A DNA stretch of 64,000 nt from Alphaproteobacteria bacterium (GCA_016869515.1 VGDZ01000005.1:1-64000), one strand, 5' to 3'. Positions 16,113-26,860 are shown, counted from the stretch's first letter. The notes: generated by a model not told the origin, from the sequence alone. Numbers and translations: made by a program.

Positions 16113-16934
16113 TCAGATCCAGGCCTCGGGCGACGTCGCTTCGATTCCGCCGATCACGCGCCGCTCCTGCTCACGCGGGAAACAAAACATGTTGCGGGAC
16201 GCGATGGTGCCGAAGACATTGTCGCCGACGCCGTAGAAATTGTCCCTATTGTAGAGCGGCGGCCGGTCCCAGAACAGGCGATAGTCGAGGGACAGCAGCG
16301 CGTCGATCAAGGCTGGCGAGCGCGCGCGGCGATCGTTCTCGACATAGAGCAAGGGGCGGTGCCGGGCGATGGTGGCGGCGGCGCCGTTCAGCACGTCGAG
16401 TTCCATGCCTTCGACATCGATCTTGATCAGCTGACAGGATGGCAGGTCGAGCCCATCGACCGTCCGCGTCTCGATTTGTCCGCCTCCGTCAAACGGCCGC
16501 AACTCGACTTGACCGAAATTCCCCTTTTGACCGAAATCCAGGGCGGGTGCCGTCATCCTTCCGGGCGCCGCCCCCATCGCCGCCGCCACGATTTCGGCAT
16601 GGTCGAGCTGGTTGATCGCAAGATTGGTCCGCAGCAATTGCGACAGCGCCGGATGCGGCTCGACCGCGATCAGCCGACCCCGCGCTCCAAGACGCCGGGC
16701 CAGCGGCAGGGTCAGCGTGCCGATATTGGCGCCGATGTCGAGCGCGGTCTGTCCGGGCTCGACCACGCGGCAAAGCAGCGAGGCCTCCGACTCCGAATAT
16801 TCGCCGTAGAGATCGAGCGAACGGCCGATATAGATGTCGGCCGCGGGGAACAGCATCAGCCCATGCCGGCAGCGCCGGAGACGCAGCGGCGGCAGTTCGG
16901 CGATCGGCGGCGGCGCGCGGCCCGGCACGATCAA
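16113..16934 (-). CDS. FkbM-family SAM methyltransferase
   Basis: About 273 residues. The SAM-binding motif ALDIGANIGTLTLPLARRLG and the FkbM hallmark LIKIDVEGMELDVLNGA are both clear. Such enzymes O-methylate sugars or lipids of the cell surface. The start is probably TTG 16934, overlapping the TGA of trkA; GTG 16928 is an alternative, and the first strong homology begins later. It sits between trkA and dat, an unusual insertion in an otherwise standard gene string. Confidence 0.83.
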   Translation of the reverse strand: MIVPGRAPPPIAELPPLRLRRCRHGLMLFPAADIYIGRSLDLYGEYSESEASLLCRVVEPGQTALDIGANIGTLTLPLARRLGARGRLIAVEPHPALSQLLRTNLAINQLDHAEIVAAAMGAAPGRMTAPALDFGQKGNFGQVELRPFDGGGQIETRTVDGLDLPSCQLIKIDVEGMELDVLNGAAATIARHRPLLYVENDRRARSPALIDALLSLDYRLFWDRPPLYNRDNFYGVGDNVFGTIASRNMFCFPREQERRVIGGIEATSPEAWI

Positions 16935-18307
16935 AAGAACTCGAGCCGCACCGCGAACAGCTTGTCGACTTGGCGCTTGGCCTCGGAGGTGGCGAAGAGG
17001 ACGATGCGGTCGCCGGCCTCGACCACGGTGTCGGCGCGGGTCACCACCACCTGCTTGCCGCGCAACAGTGCCCCCAGCACGATGCCGTCCGGCAGGTCGA
17101 CCTCGCGCAGCGGCTTGCCGACCAGGGGCGAGGTGGTCAGCGCCTCGACCTCGACCACTTCGGCGGCGCCGTCGCGCAATGCCTGCAGCTTGCGCACGCG
17201 GCCGCGGCGGATGTGCTGGAGGATGGTCGAGACGGTGATGCCGCGCGGGCTGATCACGGCATCGAGCCCCAGCCCGCCGACCATCGGCCCGTAGCTCTGG
17301 CCGTTGACCAAAGCGATGGCGCGCTGGCAACCCTCGCGCTTGGCCAGCAGCGAGGCCAGGATGTTGACGCCGTCGTCATTGGTGACGGCGATGCAGGCCT
17401 CGGCATGATGGGCGTTGGCCTCGATCAGGACCTCGCGGTCGAGCGCGTCGCCGTGCAGCACCACGGTCCGGCTCAGCGTCTCGGCGATGGCGTCGGCGCG
17501 GCGCTTGTCGGCCTCGATCAGCTTGGCCACCACTTCGGGATGCTCGGCCTCGATCTGGCGGGCTAGGAAACGGCCGATATTGCCGCCGCCCAGCACCACC
17601 ACCCGCCGCGTCGCCCGCTGCTCGACGCCGAAGGCGGTCATGGCGCGGGGCACATGCTCCTTCTCGGCGGCGAAATAGATCTCGTCGCCGACCAGCATCT
17701 GGTCCTCGCCGTCGGGGGCGATCACCCTTTCGCCGCGGAAGATGCCCATCACCGTGATGTGCAGGTCGGGAAACAACTCGGAAAGCTGGCGCAAGGGCGT
17801 GTCCTTGACCGGACAGCCGGCGCCGATGCGCAGGCCGACGACGCGGATGCGGTCGTCGGCGAAGGGAATCATGTCGAACGCGCCCGGCACATCGAGCCGG
17901 CGCATGGCGGCGCGCGCCACCTCGATCTCGGGCGAGATGATGACGTCGATCGGCAGCGCCTTGTTCGAGAACAGCTCGGCCCATTCGCCCTGGAGGTAGG
18001 ATTGCGCCCGCACCCGCGCGATCTTGATCGGCACCTTGAACAGCGCGTGCGCGATCTCGCAGGCGATCATGTTGACTTCGTCGGTGTGCGTCACCGCCAC
18101 CAGCATGTCGGCCTCGCCGATGCCGGCGCGCTCGAGCACGTCGGGGTGCGAGGCATGGCCGCAAGTGGCGCGCACGTCGAGCTGGTCGGCGATGCGCTGG
18201 ACCAGTTCGGCCTCGCGGTCGATGACGGTGACGTCGACCTGCTCCTCGGCCAGCTGCTTGGCGATGGCGAAGCCGACCTGGCCGGCGCCGCAGACCACGG
18301 CCTTCAT
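16931..18307 (-). CDS. trkA: Trk potassium uptake regulator TrkA
   Basis: A 458-residue cytosolic protein with two RCK units. Each has a Rossmann NAD-binding start (VVCGAGQVGFAIAKQL and VVVLGGGNIGRFLARQI) followed by a TrkA-C domain. It gates the TrkH/TrkG potassium channel in response to NAD(H) or ATP. No channel gene is in this window. The start overlaps the ntrX stop by four bases. Its link to ntrYX is common in alphaproteobacteria. Confidence 0.95.
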   Translation of the reverse strand: MKAVVCGAGQVGFAIAKQLAEEQVDVTVIDREAELVQRIADQLDVRATCGHASHPDVLERAGIGEADMLVAVTHTDEVNMIACEIAHALFKVPIKIARVRAQSYLQGEWAELFSNKALPIDVIISPEIEVARAAMRRLDVPGAFDMIPFADDRIRVVGLRIGAGCPVKDTPLRQLSELFPDLHITVMGIFRGERVIAPDGEDQMLVGDEIYFAAEKEHVPRAMTAFGVEQRATRRVVVLGGGNIGRFLARQIEAEHPEVVAKLIEADKRRADAIAETLSRTVVLHGDALDREVLIEANAHHAEACIAVTNDDGVNILASLLAKREGCQRAIALVNGQSYGPMVGGLGLDAVISPRGITVSTILQHIRRGRVRKLQALRDGAAEVVEVEALTTSPLVGKPLREVDLPDGIVLGALLRGKQVVVTRADTVVEAGDRIVLFATSEAKRQVDKLFAVRLEFF

Positions 18308-19737
18308 TTCGACCCTCCGTCGACAGCTACCTCAGTCTCGACGCCCTCGCCGCGGGCATGCACGCCAAGCGATTTCAGCTTGCGGTGCAGCGCCGAGCGT
18401 TCCATGCCGACGAAATTGGCGGTGCGCGAGACGTTGCCGCTGAAGCGCGTCATCTGCGCGATCAGGTACTGGCGCTCGAACAGCTCGCGCGCCTCGCGCA
18501 GCGGCAGCGCCAGCATGTCGGCCTCGCCCGCACCTCGCATCATCGTCCCGTCGCCGCCGGTCAGTTCGGCCGGCAGCATGGCGGCGCGGATCGGCTCGGC
18601 CGGCGAACCCGGCGCCAGGATCAGAAGCTGTTCGACGACGTTGCGGAGCTGGCGCACATTGCCCGGCCAATCCAGGCCCTGCAGCGCCACCAGCGCGTCG
18701 TCGGCCAGGGTGCGCGCCGGCAGGCCCGCGGCCGCCGCCAGACGGACCATGAAATGCTTGGCCAACGGCGCCACGTCCTCTCGCCGTTCGGCCAATGCCG
18801 GTACCTTGACCGGCACCACCGCCAGACGGTGGTAGAGATCGGCCCGCAGCCGGCCCGCGGCGATCTCGGACTTGAGATCGCGGGCCGAGGCCGACACCAC
18901 CCGCACGTCGACCTTGACCCGGCCGACGCCGGGTCGCTCGAAGGCGGAATCGACCAGCGCGCGCAGGATCTTGCCCTGGGTCTCGAGCGGGAGGTCGACG
19001 ATCTCGTCGATGAACAGCGTGCCGTGATGGGCGCTTTCGAGGATGCCGGGCTGGCGCTCGCCGTTCGCCCCCTTGCCTTCCTCGCCGAACAGCGCACGCT
19101 CGAAGCGCTCGGGCGAAAGCGTCGCCGCCGGCAAGACGCGGAACGGGCCTTCGCCGCGCCGCGAGCGCGCATGCAGGATGCGCGCGCACAGTTCCTTGCC
19201 GCTCCCCGGCGGGCCGTTGAACAGCACCCGGCTGTTGGTCGGCGCCACCTTGTCGATCTGCTGGCGCAGCTGCATCAGCCCGTTCGAGTTGCCGATCAGC
19301 TCGCTTTCGTGGCCGGCGCGCAGCCTGAGTTCGCGGTTCTCGGCCACGATGCGGGCCTGCTCCAAAGCCCGGCCGATGGCCAGCAGCAGCCGCTCGGCGG
19401 TGAATGGCTTTTCGATGAAATCGTAGGCGCCGCGCTTGATCGCCGCCACCGCGGTTTCGATGTTGCCATGGCCCGAGATGATCAGCACCGGCAACTCGGC
19501 GTGACGCTTGCGGATCCAGTCCAGCAGCGCCAACCCATCCAGTTTCGAGCCCTGCAGCCAGATGTCGAGCAGCACCAGCGCCGGCACGCGGTGATTGATC
19601 GCCGCCATGGTCTGGTCGGAATCCGCCGCGCCGCGGGCCTCGTAGCCCTCGTCCTCGAGGATGCCGGATACCAGGCCGCGGATGTCGGTCTCGTCGTCGA
19701 CCACCAGGATGTCACGACGCACGGCGCAGATCTCCAC
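18304..19737 (-). CDS. ntrX: Nitrogen-regulation response regulator NtrX
   Basis: A 477-residue three-domain regulator: receiver (VVDDETD, acceptor Asp in LLDIWL, K in IEKPF), AAA+ domain (Walker A GPPGSGKE, Walker B LFIDEI) and a Fis-type HTH (NVSRTANFVGMERSALHRKLKSLG). The sigma-54-contacting GAFTGA loop is missing; the region reads ALFGEEGKGANGERQPG. So it may act without sigma-54, as reported for some other alphaproteobacterial NtrX proteins. The partner kinase NtrY is encoded just upstream, overlapping by 26 bases. A GTG at 19722 is an alternative start. Confidence 0.94.
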   Translation of the reverse strand: MEICAVRRDILVVDDETDIRGLVSGILEDEGYEARGAADSDQTMAAINHRVPALVLLDIWLQGSKLDGLALLDWIRKRHAELPVLIISGHGNIETAVAAIKRGAYDFIEKPFTAERLLLAIGRALEQARIVAENRELRLRAGHESELIGNSNGLMQLRQQIDKVAPTNSRVLFNGPPGSGKELCARILHARSRRGEGPFRVLPAATLSPERFERALFGEEGKGANGERQPGILESAHHGTLFIDEIVDLPLETQGKILRALVDSAFERPGVGRVKVDVRVVSASARDLKSEIAAGRLRADLYHRLAVVPVKVPALAERREDVAPLAKHFMVRLAAAAGLPARTLADDALVALQGLDWPGNVRQLRNVVEQLLILAPGSPAEPIRAAMLPAELTGGDGTMMRGAGEADMLALPLREARELFERQYLIAQMTRFSGNVSRTANFVGMERSALHRKLKSLGVHARGEGVETEVAVDGGSK

Positions 19738-21952
19738 CCGTCTCGGCCGCCGCGCGGGCTGCTGCCGGCGGCACCGCCGGCCAACTCAGCCGCGCCAGCG
19801 TGCCGCCGCCCGGCGCATCGTCCAGCGCCAGCCGGCCGCCATGATCCTCGATGATCTTGCGCACGATGGCGAGCCCAAGTCCGGTGCCGCGCGGCCGCGT
19901 CGTGACATAGGGCTCGGTCAGCCGGTCGCGCAATTCGCCCGGCAGGCCGCGACCGTTGTCGATCACCTCGATCGTCACCCCGCCCTCGCCCACGCCCAGC
20001 CGCAATTCGATCCGCCCGTCCTCGGCCCGCCCTTCCATCGCCTCGGCGGCGTTCTTGAGCAGGTTGGTCAGCGCCTGCGCGATCTGCCGTCCGTCGCAAT
20101 GCGCCCGCACCGTCTCGGCCGGAAGCTCGAACCGGTATTGGATCTGAGGATTGGCGAGTTGCTGGAGGAAGGTCGCCTGGCGCACCAGATCGCCGATGTC
20201 CTCGCTGCGGAACACCGGCGCCGGCAGCCGGGCGAAGGACGAGAACTCGTCGACCATGCGGCCGATGTCCTGCACCTGGCGGATGATGGTGTCGGTGCAG
20301 CGCTGGAAGATCTCGGGATCGCCCTGCAGCTGGGGCAGATAGCGCCGCCGCAGCCGCTCGGCCGAAAGCTGGATCGGCGTCAGCGGATTCTTGATCTCGT
20401 GGGCGATGCGGCGGGCGACATCGGCCCAGGCGGCGGTGCGCTGCGCCGCCAACAAATCCGAGATGTCGTCGAAGGTGACGACATAGCCCAGCACCTCGCC
20501 GGCATCGCCGCGCTCGGCGGCGACCCGCACCAGCAGGGTCTGCACCCTTCCCTGGCGCTTGAGTTCGATCTCGCCCTGCGCCAGCCGGTCGGGCCGCGCC
20601 CGGCAATCGCGCACCAACTGCGCCATCTCGGGCACGGCGTCCTCGATCGGGCGACCCTCCAGCTCCTCGCCGCGCATGCCGAGCAGGGTCGCGGCCGAAC
20701 GATTGGGCAGTTCGATCCGACCCTGCAAATCGAGGCCCAGCACGCCGGCCGACACGCCCGACAGCACCGCGGCGACGAAGCGGCGGCGTTCTTCGAGCTG
20801 GGCATTGGCCTGGATCAGGTCGCGGCGCTGGCCCTCGAGCTGGCCGGTCATGCGATTGAAGGCGCGCGACAGCGTGCCGATCTCGTCGTCGTCCTCGCCT
20901 TCGCGCACCCGCACGCCGAGATCGCCGCGCCGCGCCCGCTCGGTGGCCGAGACCAGCGCGCCGATCGGACCCGACAGCCGGGTCGCCATCTGCAGCCCCA
21001 CCAACACCGCCACCATCAGCATCAACAGCGCCACCACCAGGAACACCATGGCGAAGGTGATCTGGATCGAAGATCGCGTGCCTTCCAGCCGCTCGTAGGC
21101 CGCGGCCGCGCCACGCGCCCGGTCGGCATGGGCCAGCACGCGGGATTCGACGAACCGCCCGACCACCAGATAGGCATCGACCAGCCGGTTGAGCTTGACC
21201 ATCGCCCGCACCCGATCCTCGGTCTGATTGGCCAGGATCACCACCTCGCCGCGCCGCGCGCGCTCGAAGGCCTGGTCGGAAACCTTCTCGAACTCGAGCA
21301 CCAGCGACAGCGGCGCGCGCGCCAGCACCGTGCCGTCGCCGGCCTTGACGATGGCCTCGGGCAGCGAGCGCAACAGCGCCTGGCCGGTGACGAACTCGTC
21401 GAAGGCTCCGCCGTCGCGGATCAGGAACGGCGCCTGGCGGTCGATGTCGTTGGCCATCGCCAGCACTTCGGCGGTGATGGTCTTGCGGTGCTCCTCGACA
21501 TAGGCTTCGGCGACGACCCGGGAATCGGTCAGCACCCGCCGAACGCGCTCCGAGAACCAGGATTGCAGGCCGAGATCGAAGAACAGCACGGAAAAAATGC
21601 CGACGACGATGGTCGGCAGGATCGCCAGCGCGCTGAACAGCGCCGCCAAGCGGGTGTGCAGCTTGGAACCGGCCAGGCCCTGGCGGCGTTCCACCCATAG
21701 CCGCACCAAACGCCGCGCGATCAGCGCGCCCAAAAGAAGCAGTATCACCAGGTCGATCAGCAGCAGCACCAGCACGGTGCGCGGCGACGATCCGAAAGTG
21801 GCGTCGTTGAGGGCTTGGAAAGTGGCCACGCCCGAAATCAAGGCGGCGGCCGTCAGGAGATAGGCCAGCTTGCGCGACAGGCGATGGTGCCGCGCCCACG
21901 CCAAGAAGCGCTTCCAAAGCGGCTCTAAACTGGCAATGACGTCGCTGGCCAT
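19712..21952 (-). CDS. ntrY: Membrane sensor kinase NtrY
   Basis: A 746-residue kinase. Three N-terminal membrane helices (up to about residue 105) are followed by a periplasmic section, another membrane helix near 290, HAMP, PAS, and the kinase core with RIAHEIKNPLTP (His near 518), an N-box NLLKNAAEA and GTGLGLAIVRKI. It senses a nitrogen- or redox-related signal and phosphorylates NtrX. It lies 56 bases downstream of ntrC, in the order ntrB-ntrC-ntrY-ntrX. Confidence 0.95.
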   Translation of the reverse strand: MASDVIASLEPLWKRFLAWARHHRLSRKLAYLLTAAALISGVATFQALNDATFGSSPRTVLVLLLIDLVILLLLGALIARRLVRLWVERRQGLAGSKLHTRLAALFSALAILPTIVVGIFSVLFFDLGLQSWFSERVRRVLTDSRVVAEAYVEEHRKTITAEVLAMANDIDRQAPFLIRDGGAFDEFVTGQALLRSLPEAIVKAGDGTVLARAPLSLVLEFEKVSDQAFERARRGEVVILANQTEDRVRAMVKLNRLVDAYLVVGRFVESRVLAHADRARGAAAAYERLEGTRSSIQITFAMVFLVVALLMLMVAVLVGLQMATRLSGPIGALVSATERARRGDLGVRVREGEDDDEIGTLSRAFNRMTGQLEGQRRDLIQANAQLEERRRFVAAVLSGVSAGVLGLDLQGRIELPNRSAATLLGMRGEELEGRPIEDAVPEMAQLVRDCRARPDRLAQGEIELKRQGRVQTLLVRVAAERGDAGEVLGYVVTFDDISDLLAAQRTAAWADVARRIAHEIKNPLTPIQLSAERLRRRYLPQLQGDPEIFQRCTDTIIRQVQDIGRMVDEFSSFARLPAPVFRSEDIGDLVRQATFLQQLANPQIQYRFELPAETVRAHCDGRQIAQALTNLLKNAAEAMEGRAEDGRIELRLGVGEGGVTIEVIDNGRGLPGELRDRLTEPYVTTRPRGTGLGLAIVRKIIEDHGGRLALDDAPGGGTLARLSWPAVPPAAARAAAETGGDLRRAS

Positions 21953-22008
21953 GCTTTCCCTGTGGCTCGAAAGCCACGGAATCTATCACACTCTGTTGCT
22001 CGCATGCA

Positions 22009-23460
22009 TCAGTCGCTCCTGGCGCCCCTACTGACCTCGATGCGCAGGGTCTCGATCCGCTTGCGCAAGGTGTTGCGATTCAGTCCCAACAACTCCGCCG
22101 CACGCAGTTGATTGCCTCGGGTCGCGGCCAGCGCGGCAAGGATCAGCGGCCGTTCGACCTCGGCCAAGACGCGGTCGTAGAGCCCAGGCGGCGGCAGGCG
22201 GTCGCCATGAGCAGCGAAATAGCGCTTGAGATGGAATTCGACCGCTTGACCCAGATTGTCGTCGTCTGCACGCCTCGGGGTCTCGGCGCTCCTCAGATCG
22301 GCCAACTCGACCTCGATCACTTCGGCGCCGATGGTCTCTTGGGCATAGAGCGCCGCCAGGCGCCGCACCAGGTTTTCGAGTTCGCGTACATTGCCCGGCC
22401 AACGATGGCGTTGCAGCCGCTCGAACGCCTGCGGATCGAAGCTCTTGGCGGGCAAGCCCTCGCGCGTCGCTTGCGCCAGGAAATGCCGCGCCAGATCGGG
22501 AATGTCCTCGGCCCGCTCGCGCAAGGGCGGCAAGCGGATCGGCACTACGTTCAGGCGGTAATAAAGGTCCTCGCGGAACTGGCCGCGGTCGATCCATTGC
22601 CGCAGATCGCGGTTGGTGGCGGCGATAATGCGAACGTCGGTGCGCACCGGGGTGCGGCCGCCGACGCTGGTGTATTCGCCCTGCTGGAGAACACGCAGCA
22701 GGCGGGTCTGGGCCTCGGGCGGCATGTCCCCGATCTCGTCGAGGAACAGCGTGCCGCCTTCCGCCTGCTCGAAGCGGCCGGTGACGCGCATATGGGCGCC
22801 GGTGAACGACCCCTTTTCGTGCCCGAACAGCTCGCTCTCGATCAGCTCGCGCGGAATCGCCGCCATGTTGACGGCGACGAAGGGGCCGTTGCGGCGCTTG
22901 CCGTAATCGTGCAGCGCGCGCGCCGCCAGCTCTTTGCCGGTGCCGGACTCGCCGGTGATCATCACCGTCAAGTCGGTCTGCATCAGCCGCGCCAGCACGC
23001 GGTAGATCTCCTGCATCGCCGGCGAGCGGCCGATCAGCGGCAGGCGCTCGCTTTCCTCGCCCGCCGGCTCGGGCCGCGCCGCCGGATCGCGCGGCGCCGC
23101 CAGCGCCCGCGCCACCAGCGCGCCCAATTCCTGCAGATCGAACGGCTTGGGCAGATAGTCGTAGGCGCCGCGCTCGGTCGCCCGGATCGCGGTCAAGAGC
23201 GTGTTCTGCGCGCTCATCACGATCACCGGCAGTTCGGGCCGCAGCTTCTTGATGCGCGGCAGCAGGTCGAGACCGTTGCCGTCCGGCATCAGCACGTCGA
23301 TGATGGCAACGTCGCCCTCGCCATCGGACACCCAGCGCCACAGCGTGGCGGCGTTGCCGGTCGAGCGCACCGCATGTCCCTGGCGCGCCAGCGCGTGATC
23401 CAGCACGGTGCGGATGCCGCGATCGTCGTCGGCCACCAGCACGGTGGCGATGCGGCTCAT
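22009..23460 (-). CDS. ntrC: Nitrogen-regulation response regulator NtrC
   Basis: A 483-residue sigma-54 activator. It has a receiver (VADDDRG, acceptor Asp in [18 protein letters not shown]), an AAA+ domain with Walker A GESGTGKE, the intact sigma-54 loop GSFTGA, Walker B LFLDEIGD, and a Fis HTH ([20 protein letters not shown]). It switches on nitrogen-assimilation genes when phosphorylated by NtrB. The start ATG 23460 overlaps the ntrB stop (ATGA). The ORF extension to 24693 is in another frame of ntrB. Confidence 0.96.
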   Translation of the reverse strand: MSRIATVLVADDDRGIRTVLDHALARQGHAVRSTGNAATLWRWVSDGEGDVAIIDVLMPDGNGLDLLPRIKKLRPELPVIVMSAQNTLLTAIRATERGAYDYLPKPFDLQELGALVARALAAPRDPAARPEPAGEESERLPLIGRSPAMQEIYRVLARLMQTDLTVMITGESGTGKELAARALHDYGKRRNGPFVAVNMAAIPRELIESELFGHEKGSFTGAHMRVTGRFEQAEGGTLFLDEIGDMPPEAQTRLLRVLQQGEYTSVGGRTPVRTDVRIIAATNRDLRQWIDRGQFREDLYYRLNVVPIRLPPLRERAEDIPDLARHFLAQATREGLPAKSFDPQAFERLQRHRWPGNVRELENLVRRLAALYAQETIGAEVIEVELADLRSAETPRRADDDNLGQAVEFHLKRYFAAHGDRLPPPGLYDRVLAEVERPLILAALAATRGNQLRAAELLGLNRNTLRKRIETLRIEVSRGARSD

Positions 23461-24578
23461 GGCGCGCCCTCGTCCCGCCACACCGGCAGGCGGACGCGAA
23501 ACGCGGTACGGCCGGGCTGGGAATCCCACTCCACCACGCCGCCATGGTCCTCGACGATCTTGGCCACCATCGCCAATCCGAGACCGGTGCCGCCGGCCTT
23601 GGCGCTGACGAAGGGATCGAACAGATGCTCGCGGATGTCCTCGGGCACGCCGCCGCCATTGTCTTGGATGGTGACTTCGATCGGCAGTTCGAGGCGCGCC
23701 CGGCCGCGGGTTGCCTGCGCCAAGCGCACGCCGTGGCGATAGGCGGTGCCGACGACGATCTCGCCGGCGACCTCGGGTGCGGCCTCGCAGGCGTTCTTGA
23801 TCAGGTTGAGGAAGGCCTGCACCAGCCGGTCGCGCGCACCCAGCACCGGCGGCAGCGAGGGATCGTAGCGCTCGACCACGCGCTTGCCGCGGCCGAAGCC
23901 GGCCTCGGCGATGCGGCGGACATGCTCCAGCACTTCGTGGATGTTGACCGGGCCGCGATCCAGCGGCCGGCGGTCGGCGAAAGTCTCCATGCGGTCGACC
24001 AGGGCGCAGATACGATCGGATTCGTCGCGGATCAGCCGCGCCAGCGCCTGATCCTCGCCGCCGACGGCCTGTTCGAGCAATTGCGCCGCACCGCGAATGC
24101 CGGAAAGCGGATTCTTGACCTCGTGCGCCAGCACCGCCGCCATGCCCGAAACCGACCGCGCCGCGCCGCGATGCATCAGCTGACGGTCCATCAGCTGGGC
24201 GATGGCGCGCTCCTGCAGCCAGATCGCCACCGTACCCGGCGCTTCGGCGATCGGGCAGACCATGACGTTGACGGTGTGAAAGCCATAGCGCGGCGTGCCG
24301 ATCTCGATGCCGTATTCGTAGACCGTGCCGCCGGCGCGGGCCTGGCCGATCAGGTCCAGCAAGGGATGGCCGAAAGACAGCAGGCTTTCGAAGCGGGTGC
24401 CGATCAGATGCGTGGCGCCGGTACGAAAGAACTGTTCGGCGGCCGGGTTGGCCGAACGTATGCGGCCCTCGCCGTCGAGCACCAGAAGCGGTTCGGGCAG
24501 CGATTGGACCAGCGCCTCGGCGCCCGGCGCCGACGCCGGCGCTCGGGACTCGCGCCGCCGCAGCGCGCCGCGCTTCAC
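23457..24578 (-). CDS. ntrB: Nitrogen-regulation sensor kinase NtrB
   Basis: A 373-residue soluble kinase: PAS domain ([20 protein letters not shown]), [19 protein letters not shown] with His near residue 152, N-box [10 protein letters not shown] and [12 protein letters not shown]. It works as kinase or phosphatase of NtrC under control of PII. The start is a GTG at 24578 whose last bases overlap the dusB stop. Order dusB-ntrB-ntrC is the classic nifR3-ntrB-ntrC operon. Confidence 0.95.
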   Translation of the reverse strand: MKRGALRRRESRAPASAPGAEALVQSLPEPLLVLDGEGRIRSANPAAEQFFRTGATHLIGTRFESLLSFGHPLLDLIGQARAGGTVYEYGIEIGTPRYGFHTVNVMVCPIAEAPGTVAIWLQERAIAQLMDRQLMHRGAARSVSGMAAVLAHEVKNPLSGIRGAAQLLEQAVGGEDQALARLIRDESDRICALVDRMETFADRRPLDRGPVNIHEVLEHVRRIAEAGFGRGKRVVERYDPSLPPVLGARDRLVQAFLNLIKNACEAAPEVAGEIVVGTAYRHGVRLAQATRGRARLELPIEVTIQDNGGGVPEDIREHLFDPFVSAKAGGTGLGLAMVAKIVEDHGGVVEWDSQPGRTAFRVRLPVWRDEGAP

Positions 24579-25579
24579 GATGCCGCCGCCGACAGCGGCG
24601 CCGGCCGCGCCAGCAAGTCGTCGAAGAACCGTCGGGACAGCGCCGCCACCGCGGCCGGATCGGCCATCTGGTTGACCGCATCGCGGAAGGCATTGGCGCC
24701 GGGCAGTCCCTTGACGTACCAGCCGATATGCTTGCGCGCCAGGCGCACGCCGATGTCGCTGCCGTGGTGGCTCAGCATGTCGTCGTAATGGCGCAGCACG
24801 ACCTCGCGCCGCTCGGCCAAATCGGGATCGGGCAGGCGCCGGCCGCCGTCGAGAAAGGCCATGATCTGGCCCAGCAGCCAAGGCCGGCCATAGGCGCCGC
24901 GGCCGACCATCACCCCGTCGGCTCCCGATCGATCGAGGATGGCACGCGCATCTTCCACGGTCTTGACGTCGCCATTGGCCACCACCGGCACCGACACCGC
25001 GTTCTTGACTTGACGGATGAAGGCCCAGTCGGCCTGGCCGTTGAACATCTGGTTGCGGGTACGGCCGTGGACGGTGATCAGCTTGATGCCGCAATCCTCG
25101 GCGATCTTGGCCAGCCGCGGCGCGTTGCGGTTGCGCTCGTCCCAGCCGGTGCGCATCTTCAGCGTCACCGGCACCGAGACCGCGCGCACCGTGGCTTCGA
25201 TGATGCGCGCCGCCTTGTCCTCGTGGCGCATCAGCGCCGAGCCGGCCTCGCCGTTGACCACCTTCTTCACCGGGCAGCCCATGTTGATGTCGATGACCTC
25301 GGCGCCCATGTCCTGGTTGAGACGCGCCGCCTCGGCCATGCGCTCGGGCTCGCAGCCCGCCAGTTGGACCACGCGCGGATGGGCGTCGCCGTCGCAAGCC
25401 GCTTTTTTCAGCGACTCGCGGGTATGACGAATCATCGCCTCGCTGGCGATCATTTCCGACACCACCATGCCGGCACCGAATCGCTTTACCAAGCGCCGGA
25501 AAGGAAGGTCGGTGACGCCCGACATGGGCGCCAAGACGACGGGGGATTCAAGAGCAATTGGGCCGATACGAATGGTCAT
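24575..25579 (-). CDS. dusB: tRNA-dihydrouridine synthase B (NifR3)
   Basis: A 334-residue FMN enzyme that reduces uridines in the tRNA D-loop. The N-terminus has [14 protein letters not shown], the catalytic-cysteine motif [17 protein letters not shown] and HGRTRNQM, then VVANGDV and [13 protein letters not shown]. It heads the ntr operon. ATG 25579 is the start; there is no good ribosome site, only a short hairpin and an A-run before the ATG. The ORF continuing to 26815 is the shadow of ispDF. Confidence 0.95.
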   Translation of the reverse strand: MTIRIGPIALESPVVLAPMSGVTDLPFRRLVKRFGAGMVVSEMIASEAMIRHTRESLKKAACDGDAHPRVVQLAGCEPERMAEAARLNQDMGAEVIDINMGCPVKKVVNGEAGSALMRHEDKAARIIEATVRAVSVPVTLKMRTGWDERNRNAPRLAKIAEDCGIKLITVHGRTRNQMFNGQADWAFIRQVKNAVSVPVVANGDVKTVEDARAILDRSGADGVMVGRGAYGRPWLLGQIMAFLDGGRRLPDPDLAERREVVLRHYDDMLSHHGSDIGVRLARKHIGWYVKGLPGANAFRDAVNQMADPAAVAALSRRFFDDLLARPAPLSAAAS

Positions 25580-25607
25580 TTTTTGGGCAAGGTCCAAATT
25601 TGCCCGG

Positions 25608-25636
25608 CTTTTAGGCAATGCCCCAAATGGAGTCAA
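25608..25636 (-). promoter_or_regulatory. Putative promoter of dusB-ntrBC-ntrYX
   Basis: On the minus strand TTGACT (25636-25631) is followed by 17 bases and TAAAAG (25613-25608), a reasonable sigma-70-like pair. It lies about 30 bases upstream of the dusB ATG. Between it and the ATG sits the dyad GGGCAA-N9-TTGCCC (25585-25605), which could form a leader hairpin or be an operator. Confidence 0.5.
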
Positions 25637-25693
25637 CGCGACATTACGCATCACAACTAGCCAGAAAGCGGACCGGGACTTACCATCGCGGAC

Positions 25694-26860
25694 ATGGCGA
25701 CCTATGCGCTGATCGTTGCCGCCGGCAGCAGCACCCGTTTCGGCGGGCCGGTCCCCAAGCAATATCGCGACTTGGCCGGACGCTCGGTGCTGTATCGCAG
25801 CGCCAAGGCCTTCGTCGAGCATCCGGCCGTCGCTGGGGTGAAAGTCGTGATTCGCGCCGAAGACGAGGCACGCTATCGCGCCGCGGTCGCCGGACTCGAT
25901 CTGCTGGAACCCGTCGGCGGCGGCGAGACGCGCCAGGACTCGGTTCGCTTGGGCCTGGAAAGCTTGTGCGACCGCAGACCCGACGGCGTACTGATTCACG
26001 ATGGCGCGCGGCCATTGGTCGTGCCCGCGCTGATCGATCGCGTCGTGACGGCGCTGGCCGCGCACCCAGGCGCCATCCCGGCATTGGCGGTGGCGGATAC
26101 CCTCAAGCGCGGCCGTGACGGTTTGATTGCCGGCACCGTGCCGCGCGAGGGCTTGCACCGCGCCCAAACGCCGCAAGGCTTTCGCTTCGATGACATCTTG
26201 GCCGCCCATCGCGCCGCCGCCGGCCAAAGCCTGACCGACGATGCCGCCGTGGCCGAGGCGCATGGCTTGGCGGTGGCGCTGGTCGATGGCGGCGAGGACA
26301 ACCTCAAGATCACGACCGAGGACGATCTGCGGCGCGCCGAACGCCTGGTGTGGTCGCGCCTGCCTGAGACCCGCGTCGGCCAGGGCTACGATGTGCATCG
26401 CCTGGGCCCGGGCGGCCCGATCACGTTGTGCGGCGTGGCGATTCCGCACGACCGCGCGCTGATCGGCCATTCCGATGCCGATGTCGGCCTGCACGCCCTG
26501 ACCGATGCGCTGCTGGGCGCGCTGGGTCAGGGCGATCTCGGCCAGCACTTCCCGCCCACCGATGCGCGCTGGAAGGGCGCGCCCAGCGCCACCTTCCTGC
26601 GCCATGCCGGCGAATTGGTGGCGCGCGCCGGCGGGCTGATCGCGCATCTCGACGTGACCCTGATCTGCGAGCGGCCCAAGATCGCGCCCCATCGCCAGGC
26701 GATGCGGGCGGCGATCGCGGCCACGCTCGGCATCGCCCTCGAGCGGGTCTCGGTCAAGGCCACCACCACCGAAGGTCTCGGCCTGACCGGCCGCGGCGAA
26801 GGCATCGCCGCACAAGCCGTGGCGACGATCCGTTTGCCGCCGGCGGGAGACGCGCGGTGA
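25694..26860 (+). CDS. ispDF: Bifunctional isoprenoid enzyme IspDF
   Basis: A 388-residue fusion. The N-terminal IspD domain (residues 1-225) has [16 protein letters not shown] and makes CDP-methylerythritol. The C-terminal IspF domain (about 230-388) has GYDVHRLG, the zinc-site [19 protein letters not shown] and [15 protein letters not shown], and makes the cyclodiphosphate. The fusion is common in alphaproteobacteria. It is divergent from dusB and shares a four-base GTGA overlap with pgpA. Confidence 0.96.
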   Translation: MATYALIVAAGSSTRFGGPVPKQYRDLAGRSVLYRSAKAFVEHPAVAGVKVVIRAEDEARYRAAVAGLDLLEPVGGGETRQDSVRLGLESLCDRRPDGVLIHDGARPLVVPALIDRVVTALAAHPGAIPALAVADTLKRGRDGLIAGTVPREGLHRAQTPQGFRFDDILAAHRAAAGQSLTDDAAVAEAHGLAVALVDGGEDNLKITTEDDLRRAERLVWSRLPETRVGQGYDVHRLGPGGPITLCGVAIPHDRALIGHSDADVGLHALTDALLGALGQGDLGQHFPPTDARWKGAPSATFLRHAGELVARAGGLIAHLDVTLICERPKIAPHRQAMRAAIAATLGIALERVSVKATTTEGLGLTGRGEGIAAQAVATIRLPPAGDAR

